Below are positions 32,822 through 41,676 of a stretch of DNA of 64,000 nt, piece by piece; position 1 is the first letter of the stretch; each line of letters begins with the position of its first letter. This DNA comes from Ammoniphilus resinae (lineage in GTDB: Bacteria > Bacillota > Bacilli > Aneurinibacillales > RAOX-1). The notes under the pieces were generated by a model that was given only the letters and a program-made list of their open reading frames with translations, had not been told where the DNA came from and searched no databases. A program made the position numbers and the translations under genes. The DNA lies in NCBI RefSeq assembly GCF_017873965.1, contig NZ_JAGGKT010000001.1, forward strand, positions 620,001 to 684,000, written 5' to 3'.

Positions 32822-33539
32822 GATCCATATTTATCTTGCACTGGTCCTTCTTTCATTTGGATTTATTGTTTCGTACAGTGTTCAATTTACGAAGCAAACC
32901 ACGTCAGGTACCCTTCCCTATTCAGATGATCAATGGGAGAAAAAACAGGAACTACAGGAGAAGCTTATTGAAGAACAGGCACAAATTCAAGAACTTGAAA
33001 ATCAACTGCAAAGCATCAAACATAAGGTCTCTGAATTTGAGGAAAAGATGGGGGAAAGACAGGCTGAAGGGAAAGAATTACTTAGCGAACTTGAAGAAGT
33101 CAGAATGTGGGTCGGATTGGTACCTGTAACAGGTTCAGGGGTTATGGTGATACTCAATGACAGCAAGGAAGTTCCCGATCTAGGGAATGTGAACGACTTT
33201 ATCGTACACGAAGAAAATATTCGCCAGGTAGTTAATGAATTATTTGCTTCCGGCGCGGAAGCAATTAGCATTAATGGGCAGCGTTTGACCACCATTTCCT
33301 CCATCCGATGTGTCGGACCAACAGTTCTTGTCAATGAAGTGAAAGTTGTACCACCTTTCGAAATTTCAGCCATCGGAAATCCGGATACTCTCTCAACGGC
33401 ATTGAGTATGCCGCAGGGTGTGCTGCAAAACTTAAAGGATTTTACCAATATTGAAATTAAATTGGAGAAAAAGGATAAGTTAAACCTTCCGGCTTACACA
33501 GGGGATACACAGAAATTAGTTGTGAAAGAGGATTTATAG
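32808..33539 (+). CDS. ylxW: DUF881 family protein (YlxW-type)
   Basis: Membrane-anchored extracytoplasmic protein of unknown function, conserved between divIB and ftsA in Bacillales. One N-terminal helix (IYLALVLLSFGFIVSYSV), a long coiled coil (about 40-95, rich in Glu/Gln/Lys) and the globular DUF881 domain: PVTGSGVMVILND, NVNDFIVHEENIRQVVNELFASGAEAISINGQRLT, and AIGNPDTLSTAL. At 243 residues it is the usual size. ATG 32808 overlaps divIB by 14 bases, so translation is coupled. A second DUF881 paralogue follows with no gap. Confidence 0.88.
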   Translation: MKIHRIHIYLALVLLSFGFIVSYSVQFTKQTTSGTLPYSDDQWEKKQELQEKLIEEQAQIQELENQLQSIKHKVSEFEEKMGERQAEGKELLSELEEVRMWVGLVPVTGSGVMVILNDSKEVPDLGNVNDFIVHEENIRQVVNELFASGAEAISINGQRLTTISSIRCVGPTVLVNEVKVVPPFEISAIGNPDTLSTALSMPQGVLQNLKDFTNIEIKLEKKDKLNLPAYTGDTQKLVVKEDL

Positions 33540-34250
33540 ATGAAATCAAAAAAACAAATCCCTTTAATTATCATCGCAATTAGTGTCATTATTGGCTTTA
33601 TGTTAGCTGTTCAATTTAAGTCCTATAATGCCCACGCAAAAACGGACTCTAAGGATATCTCTCAAATTCGTCAAGATCTTCAGAAGGAAATGGAGAGGCA
33701 TCGGAGAATCCTTACGGATATTTCCAAATACGATCAACTCCTTTATGAGTATGAAAATCCCCTCAACCATTCTGACTCGTTGAAGGTAATGAAAGAAGAA
33801 CTAAGCCGAATTAAAGCACTTGGAGGATTAGCTGAGATGGAAGGATCGGGATTGATTATTACCATCCAGAATACCCCGGTGGATGAGGAAGATGGAGGTT
33901 ATTTAAGCACCATTTTTGATGACGATCTTCGTTATGTCGTGAATGAACTATTTGGGGCAGGGGCACATGGTATTTCTATTAATGGAAATAGAGTTACCCC
34001 AACTACTGCGATCCGTAATGTTGGTGATGAAATTCAAATGGATACAAAAATAATCCGACTTCCTTATGAGATTAAAGTGGTTGGTGATCCCAATGTGCTA
34101 GAATCTGCAATGAAGCTACGAGGATTCGAAGAATATTTTGCGATTGTCAATAAAAAAATTATTATGAAAAAACTAGACAAAATAGTGATTCCTGCCTATG
34201 ATGGAAAAGGTATGATCCGCTATATGAAACCGGTAAAGGAAGGATCATAA
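33540..34250 (+). CDS. ylxX: DUF881 family protein (YlxX-type)
   Basis: Second DUF881 paralogue, also a single-pass protein (IPLIIIAISVIIGFMLAVQF) with a coiled-coil stem (about 40-85) and the DUF881 domain: EGSGLIITIQNTP, DLRYVVNELFGAGAHGISINGNRVTPTTAIRNVG and VVGDPNVLESAMKLRGF. It starts right after the previous stop codon (TAG ATG), showing coupling. The tandem pair is standard in Bacillales dcw clusters; both probably act at the membrane during division or sporulation, which is inference from context. Confidence 0.88.
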   Translation: MKSKKQIPLIIIAISVIIGFMLAVQFKSYNAHAKTDSKDISQIRQDLQKEMERHRRILTDISKYDQLLYEYENPLNHSDSLKVMKEELSRIKALGGLAEMEGSGLIITIQNTPVDEEDGGYLSTIFDDDLRYVVNELFGAGAHGISINGNRVTPTTAIRNVGDEIQMDTKIIRLPYEIKVVGDPNVLESAMKLRGFEEYFAIVNKKIIMKKLDKIVIPAYDGKGMIRYMKPVKEGS

Positions 34251-34253
34251 ACT

Positions 34254-34610
34254 ATGTGGTTGCCTATCATCGGACTAATTATTGGAGTATTTTTAGGGTT
34301 TTCCTCTGAAATTACAGTCCCTGTTGAATATCGAAGCTATTTATCGATTGCTGTTTTGGCGGCCCTTGATACAATATTTGGTGGTATTCGCTCTTACTTA
34401 GAAAATGTATTTGATATCAAGGTCTTTATGTCAGGATTCTTCTTTAACACATTACTTGCCGCAGGCCTAGCCTTTTTGGGGGTCTATATGGGAATCGACT
34501 TGTATTTGGCAGCTATCTTTGCCTTTGGCGTAAGGCTTTTTAACAATCTCGCCGTTATTCGAAGAATTATGATTGGACGTTGGTTTAACGACGATACTTA
34601 TCGTAAGTAA
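34254..34610 (+). CDS. sbp: Small basic protein Sbp (DUF1290)
   Basis: Small polytopic membrane protein of unknown function found before ftsA in Bacillales. Features are WLPIIGLIIGVFLGF, the conserved VPVEYRSYLSIAVLAALDTIFGGIRSYLE, then FNTLLAAGLAFLGVYMGIDLYLAAIFAFGVRLFNNLAVIRR and a basic tail. 118 residues. It starts three bases after the YlxX stop. The conserved loop between helices one and two identifies the family. Confidence 0.9.
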   Translation: MWLPIIGLIIGVFLGFSSEITVPVEYRSYLSIAVLAALDTIFGGIRSYLENVFDIKVFMSGFFFNTLLAAGLAFLGVYMGIDLYLAAIFAFGVRLFNNLAVIRRIMIGRWFNDDTYRK

Positions 34611-34712
34611 AAAAAGGCGATTTTGGAAAAAATGTCTGTCAGATGGTGTCCAATACTTGCCAAATTTGTTAGTTATTGCTATGACATTTTTGAGAAAAAA
34701 AACCATAAAAAA

Positions 34713-34797
34713 AAAGGGAATCCATAATAGATGTTGAATTATGTTAATAGGCTAAATACTTTTTGTTGGATCAACCCAAAATTGGTGCAAAGTATTT
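34713..34797 (+). promoter_or_regulatory. ftsA upstream region: possible sigma-H promoter and 9-bp hairpin
   Basis: AAAGGGAAT (34713-34721) and GTTGAAT (34733-34739) with an 11-bp spacer resemble sigma-H boxes; Bacillus subtilis has a sigma-H promoter here. Downstream, AAATACTTT (34754-34762) pairs perfectly with AAAGTATTT (34789-34797). Both are suggestions; nothing else is visible in the 230-base gap. Confidence 0.35.
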
Positions 34798-34842
34798 ATA
34801 GTTTTCTAGTAGATGAAGTTCATGCAGGGGAGGTGCCAAGGA

Positions 34843-36102
34843 TTGAACAACCATGATTTATACGTAAGCTTAGACATCGGTACATCCAAAGTGAGAGTCA
34901 TCATTGGTGAAGTCAATAATGGATCCATTAATATTATAGGGGTGGGTACGGCTGAATCCCAAGGAATAAAAAAGGGAGCCATCGTAGACATAGACCAGAC
35001 GGTTCTCGCTATTCGTGAAGCCGCGGATCAGGCAGAACGGATGGTAGATGTGTCCATCAAAGACGTTTTTGTCGGAATATCTGGTAACCATATCGAACTG
35101 GTTATGAGTCATGGCGTTGTAGCTGTTTCAAGTGAAAATAAGGAAATTGGCGAAGAAGATAAGCGACGGGTAATCGACGCTGCGAAGGTTATATCAATTC
35201 CCCCAGAAAAGGAAATTATTGATGTTGTCCCTATCGAATATACGATCGATGGTTTATCCGGTGTGAGTGATCCTTTTGGAATGATTGGGATTCGCTTGGA
35301 AATGGAAGGAACAATCATTACGGGGTCAAAAACAATCATCCATAATTTATATCGTTGCGTAGAAAAAGCCGGTTTAAGAATTGCTGGATTTTATCTTCAA
35401 TCATTAGCTGCAAGTGACATTGCATTGTCTAAAGATGAGAAAAATCTAGGTGTTGTATTGGTTGATATGGGAGCTGGCTCCACGTCGATTACCATTTTTG
35501 AACAAGGCACCCTTGCCGCTATATCGACGATCCCTATAGGTGGGGATTACATCACAAGCGACATTGCGTATGCCCTGCGAACAACGACTGAAGAAGCTAA
35601 AAGATTGCAGGTAAAACACGGCTGTGCTTTGATTTCAGATGCATCGCCAAATGAAATGATAAAAGTAAAGAGAATCGGCAGTAATGCCGACATGGAATGT
35701 ACGCAGCTAGATCTGGCACATGTCATAGAACCCCGTATAGCAGAAATTATGGGACTTGTTGAAGAAGAAGTGTGCAATATGGGATATGATAGTGAAATTC
35801 CCGCAGGGTATGTCTTAACTGGTGGAGTTGCAGGAATGCCGGGAGTTGTCGAATTGGCAAGAGAAGATTTGCAGGTACCAGTTCGAGTGGCGATGCCAGA
35901 TTACATCGGTGTACGAGATCCGTCTTTTACCATTGGAGTTGGATTAATCAAGTATGCATCAAAACATGCTCATTCCCGTACCCAAATGGTTGAAAAAGAG
36001 AAGGTACATATACCAGTGAAAGCCGCGAAAAAGCCACCAAAAGGAAAAGACAAGGACGGCATGATCGACAAGATGAAAAACTGGTTTAGTGAATTTATCT
36101 AA
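34843..36102 (+). CDS. ftsA: Cell division protein FtsA
   Basis: Actin-like ATPase tethering FtsZ to the membrane. Phosphate-1 loop VSLDIGTSKVRVIIGE, the 1C domain insertion (about 85-165), phosphate-2 VLVDMGAGSTSITIF, adenosine motif GYVLTGGVAGMPGVVELA, and a C-terminal amphipathic membrane-targeting helix MIDKMKNWFSEFI after a basic linker (KAAKKPPKGKDK). At 419 residues it is close to the Bacillus protein. TTG 34843 is chosen after GGGGAGGTG, giving NNHDLYVSLDIG as in the family. ftsZ follows 50 bases later. Confidence 0.94.
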   Translation: MNNHDLYVSLDIGTSKVRVIIGEVNNGSINIIGVGTAESQGIKKGAIVDIDQTVLAIREAADQAERMVDVSIKDVFVGISGNHIELVMSHGVVAVSSENKEIGEEDKRRVIDAAKVISIPPEKEIIDVVPIEYTIDGLSGVSDPFGMIGIRLEMEGTIITGSKTIIHNLYRCVEKAGLRIAGFYLQSLAASDIALSKDEKNLGVVLVDMGAGSTSITIFEQGTLAAISTIPIGGDYITSDIAYALRTTTEEAKRLQVKHGCALISDASPNEMIKVKRIGSNADMECTQLDLAHVIEPRIAEIMGLVEEEVCNMGYDSEIPAGYVLTGGVAGMPGVVELAREDLQVPVRVAMPDYIGVRDPSFTIGVGLIKYASKHAHSRTQMVEKEKVHIPVKAAKKPPKGKDKDGMIDKMKNWFSEFI

Positions 36103-36152
36103 TCGATGCCTTTAAAACTAGCTTTAGGAACAAGTGAGGGGGACTACCAAGA

Positions 36153-37292
36153 ATGTTGGAATTTGATTTAGACCAGGACCAACTTGCTCAAATAAAAGTA
36201 ATTGGTGTGGGCGGCGGCGGAAGTAACGCAGTAAACCGTATGATTGAGATGGGTGTTCAAGGTGTGGAGTTTATTGCTGTGAATACGGATTCTCAAGCTC
36301 TTCAATTATCTCGTGCTGAGCAAAAGTTAAAAATTGGTGAAAAGTTAACAAGAGGATTAGGAGCAGGTGCAAATCCGGACATTGGACGCAAGGCTGCAGA
36401 AGAAAGCCGCGAGCAGATCGAGAACGCTTTGCGTGGCGCGGATCTTGTTTTTGTAACCGCAGGAATGGGCGGTGGCACGGGAACTGGTGCTGCACCTGTA
36501 ATTGCCGATATTGCCAAGCAATTGGGAGCATTAACAGTTGGAGTTGTAACCAAGCCATTTTCATTTGAAGGAAGAAAGCGCTCCGGACAAGCCTCTGCAG
36601 GTGTAGCCGCGTTGAAAGAAAAGGTAGACACACTGATTGTGATCCCAAATGACCGACTGTTGGAGATTGTAGATAAGAATACGCCGATGTTAGAAGCCTT
36701 CCGTGAAGCGGATAATGTTCTTCGTCAAGGGGTTCAAGGGATCTCTGACTTAATTGCGGTTCCCGGATTAATTAACCTCGATTTCGCGGATGTGAAGACA
36801 ATCATGACAGAGCGTGGGTCCGCATTAATGGGAATTGGGGTTGCAACCGGTGAAAACAGAGCGGCCGAAGCGGCGAAGAGTGCAATTATGAGCCCGTTGC
36901 TTGAAACCTCTATTGATGGAGCGCGCGGTGTTCTATTAAATATTACAGGTGGCTCTAACCTTAGCCTTTATGAGGTCAATGAGGCCGCAGATATCGTTGC
37001 ATCTGCATCAGATCAAGATGTAAACATGATTTTCGGTGCGGTAATAAATGAGAATCTAAAGGATGAAATTATTGTTACTGTAATTGCCACTGGTTTCGAA
37101 GAAACCCCGCAAAAGGCAAATGGAATAGATAAGCGGCCGCAAAGTGCCATTTCATCTGCAAGGCATCAGGTAGCCAGCACGAAGGAAGAAGAACGTTCGG
37201 AAGCTCGCCCTTTCGCCAACTTTAACAGTAATAACTTGGATGTTCCAACTTTCCTCCGTAATCGCCGTAATCGCAATAACTTAAAAAAGTAA
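36153..37292 (+). CDS. ftsZ: Cell division protein FtsZ
   Basis: Tubulin-like GTPase forming the division ring. [16 protein letters not shown]-type N-terminus, GTP signature [15 protein letters not shown] (about 104-118), [14 protein letters not shown]7 loop [11 protein letters not shown], and the conserved C-terminal peptide [13 protein letters not shown] that binds FtsA, SepF and EzrA. A short Ser/Arg/Glu-rich linker (about 320-355) precedes it. At 379 residues it is typical. ATG 36153 follows AAGTGAGGGGG. The unit ends in a strong terminator. Confidence 0.97.
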   Translation: MLEFDLDQDQLAQIKVIGVGGGGSNAVNRMIEMGVQGVEFIAVNTDSQALQLSRAEQKLKIGEKLTRGLGAGANPDIGRKAAEESREQIENALRGADLVFVTAGMGGGTGTGAAPVIADIAKQLGALTVGVVTKPFSFEGRKRSGQASAGVAALKEKVDTLIVIPNDRLLEIVDKNTPMLEAFREADNVLRQGVQGISDLIAVPGLINLDFADVKTIMTERGSALMGIGVATGENRAAEAAKSAIMSPLLETSIDGARGVLLNITGGSNLSLYEVNEAADIVASASDQDVNMIFGAVINENLKDEIIVTVIATGFEETPQKANGIDKRPQSAISSARHQVASTKEEERSEARPFANFNSNNLDVPTFLRNRRNRNNLKK

Positions 37293-37311
37293 AGTAAAGT
37301 AAAAATAAACC

Positions 37312-37345
37312 AAACCGTATGGTGCTGAAACCATGCGGTTTTTTT
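37312..37345 (+). terminator. Intrinsic terminator after ftsZ
   Basis: AAACCGTATGGT (37312-37323) pairs with ACCATGCGGTTT (37330-37341) and runs into T to 37345. It ends the dcw unit before the sporulation genes. Confidence 0.92.
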
Positions 37346-37366
37346 ATATGCTCGTTTTCCATATTT

Positions 37367-37433
37367 TTCGACGAAAATAGTGTCACATGGGTGGCAAGTT
37401 TAGACAGACTTTGAATAGGCTTTATACTATACT
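37367..37433 (+). promoter_or_regulatory. spoIIG-type promoter with Spo0A box
   Basis: TTCGACG (37367-37373) is a one-mismatch reverse Spo0A box (TGNCGAA). TAGACA (37401-37406) is followed by two overlapping TATACT boxes at 37423 (16-bp spacer) and 37428 (21-bp spacer). Spo0A-activated spoIIG promoters are known for an over-long spacer. The layout is repeated before the glucan operon at 47468-47535. Confidence 0.7.
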
Positions 37434-37500
37434 AGTTATCACTAGCGGTTAGAATAAATTGTTTGGCCTCATTTCTTTCAAAAGGGGGTCTGAAAATGTT

Positions 37501-38457
37501 GTGACAGTGTATATAGATATCATCTTTTTATATAACTTTTTAATTGATTGGATTCTTTTATGGTCCACGACCTTTGTCCTTAAGCACCGTGTTAAATGGT
37601 ACCGTTTGACCATTGGGTCAGGGATAGGTGCTTTGTATACAATCGTTCTTTTTTTTCCGTCCTTATCTGCCTTGTATACCTTTTTATCGAAATTATTATT
37701 GGCGGCTGTGATGGTTTTTTCAACCTTTGGCTATCACCGTATACGTGTCTTTCTGCAGCGTCTATTAATCTTTTATTTAGTTTCATTTGTAATGGGTGGG
37801 GGGTTGCTCGGACTACACTATCTGCTCCGCACAGAAAGCCAAATTATATCCGGAATCGTCATGACCAATTCAGGCGGGTTCGGAACACCGATAACGTGGT
37901 TATTTATTTGTATAGGGTTCCCTCTAATCTGGTGGCTTTCGGGTAAAGGAATCCGACATATGAAAGAAAATAACAGAAAGTTGGCCCTTCGCGTAAAAGT
38001 GGAAATTCTACTAATGGAGCAAGTGGTTATAACCTGTAATGGATTGGTCGATACCGGGAATCAGTTATATGAGCCTATCACCAGAACACCAGTCATGATT
38101 GCTGACCTGAATCTTTTTGAACAGTGCTTGCCAAACAGGCTTTTTCAAGCGATAAAAGAGAAAACAGACTTCAGTACAGATTCCTCTTTTCTAGAATTGG
38201 ATGACAAATGGCTGCCAAGGGTCCGCTTAATTCCATTTCGTAGTGTGTCTAGAGGGATGGATTTGTTACTGGCTGTGCGCCCTGATCTGGTTAGAATTCA
38301 ATCCCAGGGTCAAACGATGGAGACGACTAAGGTGCTCATAGGACTGAATCCAGTTGCTTTATCCTCTGACGGAAGTTATCAAGCCATTGTTCATCCTGTT
38401 TTAATTGAAAACGAAGAAGTTCAACTTGATACGAATGCCAATAAAAAAGCTATATAG
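37501..38457 (+). CDS. spoIIGA: Sigma-E processing protease SpoIIGA
   Basis: Membrane-embedded aspartic protease that cleaves pro-sigma-E in the mother cell. The N-terminal half has about five helices (IDIIFLYNFLIDWILL, IGALYTIVLFFPSL, and others). The C-terminal half is a pepsin/retropepsin-like domain with the catalytic Asp in GLVDTGNQLYEPITRTPVMIAD. At 318 residues it is normal. GTG 37501 gives the usual start; the strong SD AAAGGGGG is nearer to ATG 37496, whose frame is ATG TTG TGA and overlaps the GTG (see findings). It is followed directly by sigE, its substrate. Confidence 0.92.
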   Translation: MTVYIDIIFLYNFLIDWILLWSTTFVLKHRVKWYRLTIGSGIGALYTIVLFFPSLSALYTFLSKLLLAAVMVFSTFGYHRIRVFLQRLLIFYLVSFVMGGGLLGLHYLLRTESQIISGIVMTNSGGFGTPITWLFICIGFPLIWWLSGKGIRHMKENNRKLALRVKVEILLMEQVVITCNGLVDTGNQLYEPITRTPVMIADLNLFEQCLPNRLFQAIKEKTDFSTDSSFLELDDKWLPRVRLIPFRSVSRGMDLLLAVRPDLVRIQSQGQTMETTKVLIGLNPVALSSDGSYQAIVHPVLIENEEVQLDTNANKKAI

Positions 38458-38496
38458 CATATGAATCGACAGATGAAGCCCTAAAGGAGGTTCCCC

Positions 38497-39219
38497 ATGT
38501 TTACAAGAATGAGGCTAGTGAGCCAGTTGTTTTGGTACCGTTTACTTATGTTGCTTGGAATGAAGGCTGAGGAGATCTATTATATTGGTGGAAGTGAAGC
38601 TTTACCCCCGCCATTAAGCAGGGAAGAGGAAGAATATTTATTAGGCAAGTTGCCAAAAGGTGACGCAGCGGTAAAAGCAATGTTAATCGAGAGGAATTTA
38701 CGGCTTGTAGTGTACATTGCGAGGAAATTTGAAAACACAGGAATTAACATAGAGGATCTTGTCAGTATTGGAACTATTGGACTGATTAAAGCAGTCAATA
38801 CCTTTGATCCGGAAAAGAAGATTAAATTGGCTACATATGCTTCCCGATGTATCGAAAATGAGATTTTGATGTTTCTAAGAAGGAACAGCAAAATTAAATC
38901 AGAGGTTTCATTTGATGAACCACTGAATATTGATTGGGATGGAAACGAGCTTTTATTATCCGATGTTCTTGGAACGGAAAATGACACAATTTATCGCGAC
39001 CTGGAAGATCAAGTGGATCGCAAGTTGTTGTATAAGGCACTCGATAAATTATCGGATCGAGAAAAAACCATTATGGAGTTGCGTTTTGGTTTGAATGGCC
39101 AAGAAGAAAAGACACAAAAGGATGTAGCTGATATGCTAGGAATTTCTCAGTCCTACATCTCACGTCTGGAGAAAAGGATAATAAAGCGGCTGAGGAAGGA
39201 GTTCAACAAGATGGTGTAA
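38497..39219 (+). CDS. sigE: RNA polymerase sigma-E precursor
   Basis: Mother-cell sigma factor made as an inactive precursor. The pro-region (about 1-29) contains the membrane-binding [27 protein letters not shown]; SpoIIGA should cut near the EEIYYIGG segment. Region 2 includes [34 protein letters not shown] and [13 protein letters not shown]-like [15 protein letters not shown]; region 4 includes [17 protein letters not shown] and [19 protein letters not shown]. At 240 residues it matches Bacillus SigE. ATG 38497 follows AAAGGAGG. Confidence 0.96.
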   Translation: MFTRMRLVSQLFWYRLLMLLGMKAEEIYYIGGSEALPPPLSREEEEYLLGKLPKGDAAVKAMLIERNLRLVVYIARKFENTGINIEDLVSIGTIGLIKAVNTFDPEKKIKLATYASRCIENEILMFLRRNSKIKSEVSFDEPLNIDWDGNELLLSDVLGTENDTIYRDLEDQVDRKLLYKALDKLSDREKTIMELRFGLNGQEEKTQKDVADMLGISQSYISRLEKRIIKRLRKEFNKMV

Positions 39220-39243
39220 AAAAGGGGGAACCTCCCCTTTTTT
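39220..39243 (+). terminator. Intrinsic terminator after sigE
   Basis: AAAAGGGG (39220-39227) pairs with CCCCTTTT (39234-39241), followed by T to 39243. Confidence 0.85.
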
Positions 39244-39249
39244 CTTTAT

Positions 39250-39278
39250 GCATAAATTTCCCCCCTTAGGAGATAATT
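39250..39278 (+). promoter_or_regulatory. Sigma-F/sigma-G type promoter of sigG
   Basis: GCATA (39250-39254) fits the forespore -35 boxes, and GGAGATAATT (39269-39278) agrees with nine of ten positions of the sigma-F -10 element (GGnRAHAMTR), at a slightly short 14-bp spacing. sigG is known to be started by sigma-F and then by sigma-G itself. Confidence 0.6.
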
Positions 39279-39309
39279 AACTTTAACGCTGCTCCTAGGA
39301 GGGAGAAAG

Positions 39310-40086
39310 GTGACACGAAACAAAGTTGAAATTTGTGGCGTAGATACTTCGAAATTACCTGTATTGACCAACAAGGAGATGCGGGAGTTTTTTGTACAAC
39401 TGCAATCCGGAGATTACTCAGCTCGCGAAAAGTTGGTTAACGGCAATTTGCGGTTGGTATTGAGTGTGATTCAGCGTTTTAACAATCGTGGAGAGTATGT
39501 AGACGATCTGTTCCAAGTAGGATGTATAGGGCTGATGAAAGCCATTGATAATTTTGACCTAGGACAGAATGTTAAATTTTCTACATATGCCGTTCCCATG
39601 ATTATCGGAGAAATTAGAAGGTATTTACGGGACAACAACCCGATACGAGTATCAAGATCATTGCGGGACATTGCTTATAAAGCTTTACAGATCAGAGATT
39701 CCTTAACAAACAAAAACTCCCGGGAACCGACCATCTATGAAATATCAGAAGCGCTTAACGTTCCAAAAGAGGATGTTGTCTTTGCGCTAGATGCGATTCA
39801 GGACCCTGTTTCCTTGTTTGAGCCGATCTATCAGGATGGCGGGGATCCTATTTATGTAATGGACCAAATTAGCGATGAGCGAAATAAGGATATTCAATGG
39901 GTCGAAGAAATTGCCCTACGTGAAGCGATGTATCGCTTAAATGATCGGGAAAAATTGATTTTGTCCATGCGTTTTTTTGAAGGAAAAACCCAAATGGAGG
40001 TTGCCGAAGAAATCGGCATATCGCAAGCACAGGTATCAAGGTTGGAGAAAGCAGCCATTGCCCAAATGCAAAAGCATGTACAATAG
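39310..40086 (+). CDS. sigG: RNA polymerase sigma-G
   Basis: Late forespore sigma factor. The N-terminus (RNKVEICGVDTSKLPVL) is nearly identical to Bacillus SigG and carries the SpoIIAB/CsfB-sensitive region. Region 2: GNLRLVLSVIQRFNNRGEYVDDLFQVGCIGLMKAIDNF and FSTYAVPMIIGEIRRYLRD; region 4: LNDREKLILSMRFFEGKTQMEVAEEIGISQAQVSRLEKAA. At 258 residues it is full length. GTG 39310 after GGAGGGAGAAAG. It has its own forespore-type promoter and is insulated by terminators on both sides. Confidence 0.97.
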   Translation: MTRNKVEICGVDTSKLPVLTNKEMREFFVQLQSGDYSAREKLVNGNLRLVLSVIQRFNNRGEYVDDLFQVGCIGLMKAIDNFDLGQNVKFSTYAVPMIIGEIRRYLRDNNPIRVSRSLRDIAYKALQIRDSLTNKNSREPTIYEISEALNVPKEDVVFALDAIQDPVSLFEPIYQDGGDPIYVMDQISDERNKDIQWVEEIALREAMYRLNDREKLILSMRFFEGKTQMEVAEEIGISQAQVSRLEKAAIAQMQKHVQ

Positions 40087-40120
40087 AATAGTAGTATAGA
40101 CAGGCTATGCTTAGCCGAAA

Positions 40121-40170
40121 AGAAGAGCTTCTTCCAGCTATGAACATGATGAAGAAGCTCTTCTTTTTTT
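40121..40170 (+). terminator. Intrinsic terminator after sigG
   Basis: AGAAGAGCTTCTTC (40121-40134) pairs perfectly with GAAGAAGCTCTTCT (40151-40164), followed by T to 40170. Confidence 0.92.
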
Positions 40171-40326
40171 GTGGACTTTTAATCGGCCAGGGGACCGCCG
40201 TTTCCACCTGCCCAGTCCGAATTAGGACTTCCTTTCTAACTTCCAACCACCAAAATAGCACATCTTTGCCCTAATTCAACATATATATGGAATATACAGA
40301 TGGCAATGAGCTAAGGGTGAGAAAAA

Positions 40327-40617
40327 ATGATGAAGATTTCAGAATTCCAAACCAAAGATGTTGTAAATGTATTGGATGGAAGTCGCTTAGGTCAAGTATC
40401 CGATTTGGAGATCAATTTAAAACTAGGTCAAATTGATGCAATCGTAGTACCTGGGCAAGGAAAATTCCTTGGTTTTTTTGGGAAGGAAAATGACTTGGTC
40501 ATTCCATGGAGAAACATTGTAAAGATTGGAAAAGATGTTGTTTTGGTCCGTTTGGAGGAACAACTCTATAGAGAAGCGAAAAGTGAGGATAGTCAAGATG
40601 ATTATCGTCCCTACTGA
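40327..40617 (+). CDS. ylmC: YlmC/YmxH-family sporulation-associated PRC-barrel protein
   Basis: Small soluble beta-barrel protein of the PRC-barrel superfamily, annotated as YlmC/YmxH in Bacillales; molecular role unknown. KDVVNVLDGSRLGQVSDLEIN and IDAIVVPGQGKFLGFFGKENDLVIPWRNIVKIGKDVVLV are the family blocks, with a short acidic tail. 96 residues. ATG 40327 follows AAGGGTGAG; ATG 40330 is equally possible. It lies between sigG and pgeF exactly as in Bacillus and is closed by its own terminator. Confidence 0.9.
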   Translation: MMKISEFQTKDVVNVLDGSRLGQVSDLEINLKLGQIDAIVVPGQGKFLGFFGKENDLVIPWRNIVKIGKDVVLVRLEEQLYREAKSEDSQDDYRPY

Positions 40618-40622
40618 TGAAT

Positions 40623-40665
40623 GGCTGCCCGCCAGTATGAACGAATACTGAGGGACAGTCTTTTT
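40623..40665 (+). terminator. Intrinsic terminator after ylmC
   Basis: GGCTGCCCGCCAGTAT (40623-40638) pairs, with two interruptions and G-T pairs, with ATACTGAGGGACAGTC (40645-40660), then five T. Confidence 0.8.
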
Positions 40666-40762
40666 ATTTTACCGCATGTTGGGTGTTATTCGGACTGAGA
40701 TAGAGGAATAGGCGAAAACAGGTCTGAATTAAGGTGGTTGACCTCACACCAGCACTTGTAAA

Positions 40763-40792
40763 TTGTCGGTAAGTTCTAGAATATGGTATGAT
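40763..40792 (+). promoter_or_regulatory. Sigma-A type promoter of the pgeF-ylmE unit
   Basis: TTGTCG (40763-40768), 18-bp spacer, TATGAT (40787-40792) with an extended TGG just before it. The pgeF start is 34 bases downstream. Confidence 0.65.
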
Positions 40793-40825
40793 GATAAAAA
40801 ATTTTTATAATGGAGGATTTAACAG

Positions 40826-41653
40826 TTGGAACCGTTTGTTAAGGGAGAAGATGCTTCTATTCTACATTTGATTTCATGGGAGAATGCGGTGGAGGGTCTT
40901 ACAGCGGGCTTTACGACACGAATTGGTGGTCAAAGTGAAGCACACTATGAAGGCCTTAATTGTGGGTTACATGTAGGGGATCTGGATGAAAAGGTCATAC
41001 AGAATCGGAAATCAATCTGTGAAAAGGTAGGCTTTCCATTTGAAGCATGGACTTGTGCTGACCAGGTGCATGGGAATCAGGTAGAAATTGTCACAAGGCA
41101 CCAAAGAGGGAGTGGCAACACTTCCATGGTGGACTGTATAAACAAAACAGACGGTCTTATCACTGCTGAGAAAAATATTTTACTTACTGCTTTTTATGCG
41201 GATTGTGTTCCCTTGTTTTTTCTTGCACCAGAGGAGCAGATTATTGGGATAGCACATGCTGGGTGGAAGGGAACGGCGGCTAACATTTCCCAGAAAATGC
41301 TACATACCCTAACATCGGAGTATCAAATAAAAATAGACTCGGTGAAAGTGGCGATTGGGCCTTCGATCGGAAGATGTTGCTATGAAGTGGATGAAAGAGT
41401 GGTAGGTCCATTTCTAAAAATATGGAGCGCGACAGAGCTTCCCGACTGGATCACCCCCAACGGAATAAATGCGGGCAAATATCAACTCGATTTAAAAGAA
41501 GCCAATCGATATTTACTCATGAAGAGCGGTATCCCATCGGAAAATATTCTGGTAAGTCAATGGTGTACAAGTTGTCACACAGATTTGTTCTATTCCCATC
41601 GTAAGGAAGATGGAAAAACCGGTCGGATGACGGCATTTATTGGATGGAGATAA
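40826..41653 (+). CDS. pgeF: Peptidoglycan editing factor / copper-site purine nucleosidase family (YlmD)
   Basis: Member of the YfiH/PgeF (laccase-domain, DUF152) family; homologues act on purine nucleosides or edit peptidoglycan precursors. Conserved pieces are FTTRIGGQSEAHYEGLNCGLHVGD, the histidine of DQVHGNQVE, TDGLITAE, FYADCVPLFF, GIAHAGWKGTAANI, IGPSIGRCCYEV and WCTSCHTDLFYSHRKEDGKTGRM. The Cys-His metal site (HG, DC, HAGW) is intact. At 275 residues it is full length. TTG 40826 follows GGAGG by nine bases. First gene of the ylmD-E unit. Confidence 0.92.
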   Translation: MEPFVKGEDASILHLISWENAVEGLTAGFTTRIGGQSEAHYEGLNCGLHVGDLDEKVIQNRKSICEKVGFPFEAWTCADQVHGNQVEIVTRHQRGSGNTSMVDCINKTDGLITAEKNILLTAFYADCVPLFFLAPEEQIIGIAHAGWKGTAANISQKMLHTLTSEYQIKIDSVKVAIGPSIGRCCYEVDERVVGPFLKIWSATELPDWITPNGINAGKYQLDLKEANRYLLMKSGIPSENILVSQWCTSCHTDLFYSHRKEDGKTGRMTAFIGWR

Positions 41654-41676
41654 ACTACTAAGGAGGAGGGCTATTC

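Noticed and set aside
39869-40261. Minus-strand open frame antisense to the sigG end
   Set aside because: It crosses the sigG coding region and terminator, has low-complexity composition and no SD.
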